Shown piece by piece: positions 7,870 through 14,413 of a DNA stretch of 22,095 nt (its first letter is position 1; every line of letters begins with the position of its first letter). Both the position numbers and the translations under genes were made by a program. Under the pieces are notes generated by a model. It was given only the letters and a program-made list of their open reading frames with translations, had not been told where the DNA came from and searched no databases. Source of the stretch: Balneolaceae bacterium (GTDB lineage Bacteria > Bacteroidota > Rhodothermia > Balneolales > Balneolaceae); the NCBI GenBank assembly GCA_007123985.1, contig SLGA01000123.1, positions 1 through 22,095 on the forward strand, written 5' to 3'.

Positions 7870-8004
7870 TTACCCCCTGCTTAAAAGTTCAAAGTATAGT
7901 GCAAACCAAATTACTGCAAAAAACACCATCAACACTACAAAAAATGCAATGGCACCTTTTGGCCGAAATTCCTCAACCTCCCCATTGGATTCATTATTTC
8001 CCAT
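7870..8004 (-). CDS. cbaD: ba3-type oxidase subunit IIa, 44 aa
   Basis: This is a single-helix subunit that packs against subunits I and II of B-family oxidases. The short open frame starts at ATG 8004 and stops with TAA at 7870-7872, five bases before the cbaB start. The 44-residue product has an acidic, hydrophilic start (1-12), then FRPKGAIAFFVV, a membrane helix (about 18-40) and the end LLSRG. It lines up with the 34-residue Thermus subunit IIa as I recall it: both have EE-x(0-2)-PKGA(I/L)A, then one helix with an inner W, then a final RG. Such genes are easily missed because of length. The gene order cbaD-cbaB-cbaA is the usual one. The match and position leave little doubt; the only alternative is a chance frame. 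Confidence 0.88.
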   Translation of the reverse strand: MGNNESNGEVEEFRPKGAIAFFVVLMVFFAVIWFALYFELLSRG

Positions 8005-8092
8005 CCTTAAAACCTGTTTTTTTATGTTTTTGTTAACCTCGCGAAATTAACTCAATATTTACAAGAAAGTAAAAAGACAAGCTTATCCAAAA

Positions 8093-8127
8093 TAAAAAAA
8101 GTGCAACACCCTGAGGATGTGCACTTT
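8093..8127 (-). terminator. Rho-independent terminator of the SGGS-repeat protein gene
   Basis: The arms AAAGTGCA (8098-8105) and TGCACTTT (8120-8127) are perfect 8-bp complements, with further CA/TG and CC/GG pairs inside. On the minus strand a run of eight U, then AUUUU, follows. It starts about 24 nt after the stop at 8151 and separates this gene from the oxidase operon that begins at 8004. Confidence 0.88.
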
Positions 8128-8150
8128 AATCTCTCTTTAACTTAGCTAAG

Positions 8151-9092
8151 TTATTGATATCGAAGGGTTACAGATCCGCCCGATGTTCTAGCTGACACCA
8201 TTGGACCGCCATCCCCTATTCTGCCCTTTATGACATTTCTTTCTGCCTCACCTGAAAAATTATTTAACTGTGCGTTTACCCTGTTTCCCCTCAGGTACAT
8301 ATCCAGATGTTCTGTTGCCGGAATTTCAATTGTTATGCTTCCGCCGCTAGTCTGCAAATCAATATCATCGTAGAAGGTGCTAAAGTTACCCCTGATGCTG
8401 CCACCACTGGTTCTTGCACTCAATTTTGCTGATATATCATCCAAACGGATTCCCCCGCCTGAAGTACGCAAATCTGCAATTCCTTCAATTGAACTTGCCC
8501 GAATACTGCCACCACTTGTTTGTGCCTGTATATTTCCGGAAATCTCTGTTAATGATAATGAGCCCCCGGATGTTTGCAGGGACACATCACCTTCAAGATT
8601 TCTTGCAGTAATACTTCCTCCGCTTGTTCTTAAATTTACTGAGTTATAAATATGCTCTGCGGATACGCTTCCTCCGCTGGTTTGGCCCTCAATTTTTGAT
8701 GTGTATGGCGCATACACTTTGAATGAGATTGAAATTCGGTTTGTGGCCCTTAAAAACCCCGATCTGTTCGTTCTGGCTTCTGCAGTAACAAAATCATCAC
8801 TTTCATTGATATTTATTTCAAAATCAGACAGATCGGTATCACTCTGAGAAAGATATTGATTGCCCCTTCTTACAAACATCTGAACTTCAACATAATCTTC
8901 ATCATGCCCAATTATATTGATAAAACCCCCTGATGTTTTAATGGAAACCTCGGGACTTGCCGATGTTGTGAACCGGTCTATACTGTATGCATCATTTTGA
9001 GACTGGGCTTCAGCGATGCTTAAAATGGATAGTAAAAGTGCAATAAAAGCCGTAAATGCCTGCGTAATTTTTTGAATCATTGTTCCCACCAT
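8151..9092 (-). CDS. Exported DUF4097-like beta-repeat protein with TSGGS motifs
   Basis: This is a secreted or periplasmic protein of about 313 residues and unknown function. A signal peptide ends near SIAEA/QSQN. The body is a ladder of R/QTSGGSI units. Six of them fall at exactly 18-residue spacing (TSGG at 138, 156, 174, 192, 210, 228 in this numbering), with further copies at 53, 248 and 303. Such a regular SGG ladder is typical of DUF4097/DUF2807 'adhesin-like' proteins that fold as a right-handed or single-stranded beta helix. In other Bacteroidota these are often encoded near sigma/anti-sigma factors; no such partner is visible here. The start is uncertain: ATG at 9092, or ATG at 9080 with GGTGGG four bases before it. 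A longer frame would need a TTG. The gene has its own terminator. Confidence 0.85.
   Translation of the reverse strand: MVGTMIQKITQAFTAFIALLLSILSIAEAQSQNDAYSIDRFTTSASPEVSIKTSGGFINIIGHDEDYVEVQMFVRRGNQYLSQSDTDLSDFEININESDDFVTAEARTNRSGFLRATNRISISFKVYAPYTSKIEGQTSGGSVSAEHIYNSVNLRTSGGSITARNLEGDVSLQTSGGSLSLTEISGNIQAQTSGGSIRASSIEGIADLRTSGGGIRLDDISAKLSARTSGGSIRGNFSTFYDDIDLQTSGGSITIEIPATEHLDMYLRGNRVNAQLNNFSGEAERNVIKGRIGDGGPMVSARTSGGSVTLRYQ
8361..8681 (-). repeat. Six tandem 54-bp units coding 18-residue SGGS turns
   Basis: The units encode successive (R/Q)TSGGS(I/V/L) turns at strict 18-residue spacing, then one unit of 20. Nucleotide identity between units is limited mainly to the TSGGS codons, so the repeat is kept by protein structure. 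The conserved codons could still allow recombination between units. Confidence 0.8.
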
Positions 9093-9120
9093 AATTTTTT
9101 TAAAAAGCAATTAAACTGAA

Positions 9121-9146
9121 GAGAATGTGACCGCTGATTCATTCTC
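9121..9146. promoter_or_regulatory. Inverted repeat in divergent intergenic region
   Basis: GAGAATG (9121-9127) and CATTCTC (9140-9146) are perfect 7-bp arms around a 12-nt spacer. The repeat lies just upstream of the SGGS-repeat gene (minus strand) and 136 nt before proline dehydrogenase (plus strand). It may be a regulator site or a 5' leader hairpin. No further support is visible. Confidence 0.25.
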
Positions 9147-9281
9147 ATTTTTCTGCTACGCAATTATACTATGTGAGTTGCAAACCGAAAAAATTTTTTG
9201 AATTCTTGTTTTCCTGCATGTGTTTGTATCTGCAGAGTTCACTATTATTGAGCCCTACCAAATACCGAATAATTGCCGATT

Positions 9282-10133
9282 ATGAAACTACCATTTGCAC
9301 TGGCCAAACGCTTTGTTGCTGCGGAGACTTTTGAAGAGACCGTGCCAAAAATTAAAGCCATCAATGCCAAAAATATCCGAGTAACGCTCGATCTTCTCGG
9401 GGAGAATGTAAAAGAGAGAACCACCGCCGATGAAACCGTAGATATCTATATCAAACTTCTTGAAAATATTCACTCCGCAAAACTGACAAGTACCATATCA
9501 GTAAAACTTACCATGATGGGGCTGGATATAGATGAGGAGTACTGCAAAAAAAATCTGTTTAATCTACTGGATAAAGCGCAGGAACTTGGTTCGTTTGTAA
9601 GGATCGACATGGAAGCATCTGACTATACCCAGAGCACTATCGATATCTTCAAGGAAGCGTTTAAAAAATATGGAAAGCATGTTGGGATAGTGATCCAGGC
9701 ATATCTGCATCGAACAGCTAAAGATATTAATGATTTGGCCGAGATTGGTGCAGATATTCGCCTTTGTAAAGGTGCTTATAAAGAGCCCGGAAATATTGCG
9801 ATACAGTCAATGCCAGAAATCAGAGAAGCGTTTAAATCCTACACCAAAATTCTGCTTGAAAAAACCTCTTTTCCGCGAATTGCCACCCATGATGATGAAT
9901 TAATCGACTGGGTAAAAACCTTTGCTGACGAACAAAACATAAGCAAAGACCGGTTTGAATTTCAGATGCTCTACGGGCTACGCGAAGAGACAATGGAACA
10001 GCTTGTAAAAGACGGATACCACGCGCGGGTTTATGTACCGTACGGTACAATGTGGTTCCCGTACTTTAAGCGCCGGCTTATGGAACGCAAAGAGAATATC
10101 TTTTTTGTTCTTAAAACAATGTTTAAGAAGTAG
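9282..10133 (+). CDS. Proline dehydrogenase, monofunctional, FAD-dependent
   Basis: This enzyme oxidises L-proline to pyrroline-5-carboxylate and passes electrons from FAD to the membrane quinone pool. At 283 residues it is the stand-alone PRODH barrel, without the P5C dehydrogenase domain of PutA. Motifs in order: VTLDLLGE (34-41), SVKLT (73-77), RIDMEASDYT (107-116), VIQAYLHRT (137-145), RLCKGAYKE (160-168), ATHD (201-204), FEFQMLYGLR (225-234) and the C-terminal FKRRLMER (262-269), whose arginine pair binds the proline carboxylate. I chose the ATG at 9282; an upstream in-frame TTG is less likely. No P5C dehydrogenase gene is nearby. The 3' end overlaps the convergent malic enzyme gene by 11 bp. 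Confidence 0.95.
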   Translation: MKLPFALAKRFVAAETFEETVPKIKAINAKNIRVTLDLLGENVKERTTADETVDIYIKLLENIHSAKLTSTISVKLTMMGLDIDEEYCKKNLFNLLDKAQELGSFVRIDMEASDYTQSTIDIFKEAFKKYGKHVGIVIQAYLHRTAKDINDLAEIGADIRLCKGAYKEPGNIAIQSMPEIREAFKSYTKILLEKTSFPRIATHDDELIDWVKTFADEQNISKDRFEFQMLYGLREETMEQLVKDGYHARVYVPYGTMWFPYFKRRLMERKENIFFVLKTMFKK

Positions 10134-11307
10134 CTTCCTTCGTTCTATCACAGCACTCTCTCACTGCCTTTGCAACAGCAGGTGCTACCGAAGTGTCGAA
10201 AGCGCTCGGTATAATTTTATCTTCTGATGGGTTCTCCACACAGTTGGCAATAGCTTGCGCGGCGGCTATATAAATTTCGTTGGTTAATGTGGCAGCACGG
10301 GCATCCAGCAAACCGCGAAAAATACCTGGAAAAGCCAAAACATTGTTTATCTGGTTAGCAAAATCAGAACGTCCAGTTGCGATAATTCTGGCTCCTGCCT
10401 GCACAGCTTCTGCCGGCATTATTTCCGGTGTAGGATTTGACATCGCAAAAATAATGGGATGATCATTCATTGATTTTACCATGGCAGCTGTTAACACTCC
10501 CGGAACAGAAACCCCGATAAACACATCCGTCCCTTTTACTGCATCGGCCAGTTTGCCGTCAAGTTGCTTTTCATTGGTGATGGCAGCAAGTTCCTCTTTT
10601 ACAGGTGTAAGATCACCTCGTTTTTTGTGAATAATCCCGCGACTATCGCACATCACAATATCGCGTACACCAACCTCTCGCAGCAACATAATAATCGCCT
10701 TCCCGGCAGCACCCGCTCCATTCACAACCACCCTGATCTTCTCAAACTTTTTTCCGGTAACCTTCATTGCATTCATCAATCCGGCCAGCGTAACCACAGC
10801 CGTTCCGTGCTGATCATCGTGCATTACCGGTATATCAAGAATTTCTTTGAGCCGTCGTTCAATTTCAAAACAACGGGGGGCAGAAATGTCTTCAAGATTG
10901 ATCCCGCCAAACGTTGGTGCGATCATTTTAACAGCCGTGATAATCTCTTCGGTATCCTGGGTATCCAGAATGATGGGGATCGCGTCAACATCGGCAAATT
11001 TTTTAAACAGCACAGCTTTCCCCTCCATCACCGGCAATGATGCTTCCGGCCCAATATTACCGAGCCCAAGCACTGCCGAACCGTCGCTCACTACCGCAAC
11101 GGTATTTTTCTTTGATGTGTAATCGTACACAAGATCGCGGTTTTCAGAAATTTCTATACAGGGCTGAGCCACACCCGGGGTGTAGGCAATACTGAGATCT
11201 TCTACCGTATCGAGCGGCATTTTTGATTGGATGGCAACTTTGCCACCATATTTTTTATGTGCCTCTGTGGCTTTTTTTCCAAAATCGTGTGAAGCTTCTG
11301 ATGGCAT
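10123..11307 (-). CDS. Malic enzyme (NAD(P)-dependent, oxaloacetate-decarboxylating), short form
   Basis: The enzyme catalyses oxidative decarboxylation of malate to pyruvate in the cytoplasm. At 394 residues it is the short bacterial form without a phosphotransacetylase-like C-terminal domain. Motifs: catalytic Tyr42 in YTPGVAQPC; SDGSAVLGLGNIGPEASLPV (74-93) followed by catalytic Lys97 in EGKAVLFK; metal ligands in NLEDISAPRCFEIE (Glu139, Asp140) and MHDDQHGTA (Asp164/Asp165); Rossmann loop GAGAAG (198-203) with Asp221 at the end of the next strand, which hints at NAD but does not settle the cofactor; and AMSNPTPE near 290-297. The gene starts 21 nt after the M1 peptidase stop and probably shares its transcript. 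With PPDK in the same window it could feed pyruvate to PEP formation. Confidence 0.95.
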   Translation of the reverse strand: MPSEASHDFGKKATEAHKKYGGKVAIQSKMPLDTVEDLSIAYTPGVAQPCIEISENRDLVYDYTSKKNTVAVVSDGSAVLGLGNIGPEASLPVMEGKAVLFKKFADVDAIPIILDTQDTEEIITAVKMIAPTFGGINLEDISAPRCFEIERRLKEILDIPVMHDDQHGTAVVTLAGLMNAMKVTGKKFEKIRVVVNGAGAAGKAIIMLLREVGVRDIVMCDSRGIIHKKRGDLTPVKEELAAITNEKQLDGKLADAVKGTDVFIGVSVPGVLTAAMVKSMNDHPIIFAMSNPTPEIMPAEAVQAGARIIATGRSDFANQINNVLAFPGIFRGLLDARAATLTNEIYIAAAQAIANCVENPSEDKIIPSAFDTSVAPAVAKAVRECCDRTKEATS

Positions 11308-11328
11308 GTTAATTCTTAATTTATAGCG

Positions 11329-13266
11329 TTATTCCGTTTCGTAATCGCTGTCTGTCTCCAAAGCTTCCGGTCGCCAGATGTTATTACTGCGATCAACATC
11401 CGCCATTCTAAGCGAGGGATCAATCTCAATCCGAACAATCTCATCTTTGGATACGGGTATTAAAAATTCATATTCAGGAAACACCCATGGCCAGTCTTCT
11501 TCTGTATTGCGTGTAATATCAGGCCGTTCATTCTCTTTTTCCCCCCACATAATTCTCATGGGTATATAGTGCTGAACAATCGAGCCGTCAGCAAGCTCTA
11601 CTTCAACATCAAGTGGCATCGGCATCAGGCCGATTCGATTAAGGGTAACCAGGGTAGATTCACCGGCAGCTGATACATCAGAAACAGCATAATCAATGGT
11701 TTTCGTAGTGGTAATCCAGTAGTCATAATACCATCTGAGCTTTATCCCGCTCTCGCGTTCTGCAATACGAATAAAGTCATAACCATCAGGATGGCGAAAC
11801 TTCCACTCATCAAAAAACCGGTTGAGTGTTCGCTGGAGTGCATCCTCTCCAATAACATATCCCAGCTGATGCAGAAAAATGGCTCCTTTACCATATGAAG
11901 CTACACCATAAGCGGTGTTGGTAACATAATGGTCTGCATGCAAATGCATCGGCTCTTCCAGGCCCGCTTCAACTACCCTGAAATATCCATTATAGCGGCT
12001 TTGCATAGGGTCTCCCTCACCATTATTAAAAAGCTCATTCATAATAAATGCCGTGGCATATACTGTAAACCCTTCATCAATCCACTGATCGTAAATTTCG
12101 TTATTGGCAATGGCTCCCTCATACCATGCATGTACCAGTTCGTGCACGGTTACCCCTACAAGACTTTGAAGCGTGCGATTTCCCGTAATCAATGTACCCA
12201 TAGTATACTCCATACCTCCGTCGCCACCCTGTATTACAATGTACTCATCATACGGATAGACCCCGTAACGCTCGTTCATATATTCAAAAGCTTTAACTGT
12301 ATATTCTGGAAGTTCTTTCCAGTTTGCAAGCAACTGTTCCTGCTCAACTTCCGTGGCATTTTCAGCAACCGGATCGGTTTGATAGAAAAACCGAAGCAGT
12401 GGACCGTCGGGTACCTGTGCAGTGGTGTGAGTATAATCAGGGTCGGCAGCCCACATAAAATCATGCACATTTTCCGATCGGAAATGCCAGGTAAGCTTAT
12501 CTCCATCTGGTTTGGTTACATCAGCTTCATCAGCATACCCAAAACCTACCTCTTCAGGATTTTGCAAAATGGATCCAGCTGCAACCACATAATTTCTATC
12601 GATGTGTATGGTCACATCAAATGTGCCAAACGGCGCGTAAAATTCGCGGCCAATGTAAGGCTCCGGATACCACCCTTTGCGATCGTAAGCAGCAATTTTT
12701 GGGTACCACTGCGCCATAGAAAAACGTACACCTTCAGCATTATCACGGCCAGACCGGCGGGTTTGCAGCGGAACCTGCGCATCGAAATCCATCTCAAATA
12801 CTACCGATTTTCCTGGAGCTATCGGCTCGTGAAGATGCACCTCCATAATGGTTCCTTTTATGGTGTATTCAACGTCGTGGCCATCTTGGCGCAAGCTGTT
12901 TACTTTTTGATAACCAATCTCTGTTTCGTCGTAGTGGTAAATCCTGTCCCGTACTCTTCGGTCGGGGTCTGCAATGGTCCTCGAGCGCTTATCCATCATG
13001 CTGTTCGGCTGAAATGCATTGAAAAACAGATGGTAAAAAACCCGGTCAAGAGTATCCGGCGAATTATTATGATACGTCAGTTTTTGATAACCGCTAAACT
13101 GATTAGCCGCGGCATCTACATCAATTTCCATTTCATACTCTACTTTCTGCTGCCAATCGCTGCTTTGCGCAGCGGACATTCCGGGAAGAGAGAGTACTGT
13201 AATAATGGCTGTTATAACTATAAGTAATATAGTTTTTGGGACGAATGCTGAAGAGAAATTATACAC
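11329..13266 (-). CDS. Secreted M1-family (aminopeptidase N-like) metallopeptidase
   Basis: This is a zinc gluzincin peptidase of 645 residues. A signal peptide (about 1-34, ending SAA/QSS) sends it to the periplasm or outside. The N-terminal beta domain (about 40-260) precedes the catalytic domain, which contains the GGMEY form of the exopeptidase GxMEN motif (350-354), the zinc motif HELVH (375-379) and, 18 residues on, Glu398 in WIDEGF. All zinc ligands and the general base Glu376 are present, so it should be active. The conserved WxDE context supports the family. The C-terminus is a beta-rich domain rather than the long ERAP-like helical domain, so this is the short M1 type common in Bacteroidota. 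The start is GTG at 13266, because no ATG occurs before residue 30, which would remove the signal. It lies 31 nt after recR. Confidence 0.92.
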   Translation of the reverse strand: MYNFSSAFVPKTILLIVITAIITVLSLPGMSAAQSSDWQQKVEYEMEIDVDAAANQFSGYQKLTYHNNSPDTLDRVFYHLFFNAFQPNSMMDKRSRTIADPDRRVRDRIYHYDETEIGYQKVNSLRQDGHDVEYTIKGTIMEVHLHEPIAPGKSVVFEMDFDAQVPLQTRRSGRDNAEGVRFSMAQWYPKIAAYDRKGWYPEPYIGREFYAPFGTFDVTIHIDRNYVVAAGSILQNPEEVGFGYADEADVTKPDGDKLTWHFRSENVHDFMWAADPDYTHTTAQVPDGPLLRFFYQTDPVAENATEVEQEQLLANWKELPEYTVKAFEYMNERYGVYPYDEYIVIQGGDGGMEYTMGTLITGNRTLQSLVGVTVHELVHAWYEGAIANNEIYDQWIDEGFTVYATAFIMNELFNNGEGDPMQSRYNGYFRVVEAGLEEPMHLHADHYVTNTAYGVASYGKGAIFLHQLGYVIGEDALQRTLNRFFDEWKFRHPDGYDFIRIAERESGIKLRWYYDYWITTTKTIDYAVSDVSAAGESTLVTLNRIGLMPMPLDVEVELADGSIVQHYIPMRIMWGEKENERPDITRNTEEDWPWVFPEYEFLIPVSKDEIVRIEIDPSLRMADVDRSNNIWRPEALETDSDYETE

Positions 13267-13297
13267 TTATTTATCTGATAGGTTGAGTTTAATGAGA

Positions 13298-13903
13298 TTA
13301 AAATGCTGTACGGCTTAGGAATGCACGGCTCAGAGTGGCTTCATCAATATATTCCAGTTCCGTACCCATTGGTATACCGTAAGCAATTCGGGTTACATTT
13401 ATATCATAATTCTGGAGCAGCTTATTGATGTAGTACGAGGTAGCTTCACCCTCTGAGTCGGGGTTCAGAGCCAGAATTACCTCGGTTACCTTCTCATCGC
13501 TGCTGCCTGCACGCTGCAAAAGTTCTTTAATGCGTATATTATCCGGCCCAACATTTTCAAGGGGTGAGATTGTTCCTCCAAGCACATGGTATCGGCCACG
13601 AAATTCGTTGGTTTTTTCAATAATGAAAACATCCTGAAACTCCTCAACTACGCAAATAACTCCATTATTCCTTTTTGGATTACTGCATATTGAACATGGA
13701 TTGGAATCTGTAATAGTGCCACAAACCATACATCTTTGTACCGATTTTTTTAGTTGAATCAGCGATTCGGATAGTTTCAGTACATTCTCTTCGGTTTGCT
13801 TGAGCAGATGAATGGCAATTCTCTGTGCAGATTTTCGCCCTGTACCGGGCAGCTTGGCAAGCTCTTCGATAGCCCGTTCAAGAGCTTCTGAGGTTATTTG
13901 CAT
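13298..13903 (-). CDS. recR: Recombination mediator protein RecR
   Basis: RecR works with RecO (and RecF) to load RecA on gapped DNA in the cytoplasm. At 201 residues it has the typical length. Domains in order: helix-hairpin-helix LAKLPGTGRKSAQRIA (15-30); C4 zinc finger with Cys58, Cys61, Cys70 and Cys73; TOPRIM domain (about 80-175) with VICVVEE and the YHVLGGTISPLENVGP and LNPDSEGEAT motifs; and the C-terminal GIPMGTELEYIDEATLSRA (176-194). The ATG at 13903 gives the family start MQITSEALERAI; a longer frame would need a TTG at 13939. It belongs to the widely conserved dnaX-ybaB-recR cluster, 72 nt after ybaB. Confidence 0.97.
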   Translation of the reverse strand: MQITSEALERAIEELAKLPGTGRKSAQRIAIHLLKQTEENVLKLSESLIQLKKSVQRCMVCGTITDSNPCSICSNPKRNNGVICVVEEFQDVFIIEKTNEFRGRYHVLGGTISPLENVGPDNIRIKELLQRAGSSDEKVTEVILALNPDSEGEATSYYINKLLQNYDINVTRIAYGIPMGTELEYIDEATLSRAFLSRTAF

Positions 13904-13975
13904 GAAAGAGGCATTAATAATTTGGTATTTTGCAGGCAAATGTGGGCTGGCCTGCTACATCAGTTTGTACACTTG

Positions 13976-14323
13976 TCAGAGGCCAAATTTACTCATGTCC
14001 ATTCCCGGCAGCCCGCCGCCCGGTAAGATATCCTTATACACTTCCTGCATTTTTTCCTTTGCGGCTTCTTCTGCTTTGGCAAGCGCTCGGTTTACTCCGG
14101 CAACCACAAGATCTTCAATCATCTCTTTATCATCCGGATCAATCACGTCTTTGTCCAGCTCTATGCTGATCAATTCACGCTTACCGTTCGCCTTCACTTT
14201 TACCATTCCGCCACCGGCTTCTGCTTCAACCACTACTTCCGTAAGGCGATCTTGTACTTCCTTCATTTTAGCCTGCATGTCTGAAATTTTACCGAACATG
14301 TCTGCCATATTAAATTGATTCAT
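13976..14323 (-). CDS. ybaB: YbaB/EbfC-family nucleoid-associated protein
   Basis: The product is a small dimeric DNA-binding protein of 115 residues. It has the family layout: an N-terminal coiled-coil helix (4-35, MADMFGKISDMQAKMKEVQD...), a central beta sheet with GGGMVKVKANGKRELISIELD (37-57), and a C-terminal helix ending in a Gly-rich LPGGGLPGMDMSKFGL tail. It probably coats DNA or influences recombination and transcription; its exact role is unsettled in the family. Its place between dnaX and recR is the classical one. The start is ATG at 14323 with a weak AGAG in front. Confidence 0.96.
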   Translation of the reverse strand: MNQFNMADMFGKISDMQAKMKEVQDRLTEVVVEAEAGGGMVKVKANGKRELISIELDKDVIDPDDKEMIEDLVVAGVNRALAKAEEAAKEKMQEVYKDILPGGGLPGMDMSKFGL

Positions 14324-14413
14324 ATCTCTGTAATATTGTTTTGATTATTTGTTAGAACGGAATCAAACAGGTAAAAATTCATCTTTATGTCGATTCCGGA
14401 TACATCAGAAGTT

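Noticed and set aside
8042..8049. TAATTTCG as a possible Bacteroidota -7 element (TAnnTTTG) for the oxidase operon
   Set aside because: One position deviates from the consensus and I could not place a convincing -33 TTTG at the right spacing, so no promoter is called here or in other intergenic regions.
10564..11040. Plus-strand frame of 158 codons inside the malic enzyme gene
   Set aside because: It lies wholly antisense to conserved catalytic parts of malic enzyme and shows no domain or signal.
11929..13227. Long open frame (432 codons) on the plus strand opposite the M1 peptidase gene
   Set aside because: The minus-strand protein has a signal peptide and complete HELVH...E and GGMEY motifs. 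The opposite frame has no recognisable domain and a composition rich in Ile, Ser, Cys and His, typical of an antisense shadow.
13932..13955. Hairpin GCAGGC/GCCTGC between ybaB and recR
   Set aside because: It is a stable stem, but on the transcribed minus strand it is followed by A-rich rather than U-rich sequence, so it is not a convincing terminator. It may be chance or an mRNA processing site.
14358..14398. Inverted repeat CGGAATC/GATTCCG between dnaX and ybaB
   Set aside because: The 27-nt loop makes a weak hairpin, there is no U-tract, and the spacing is too wide for a typical operator.
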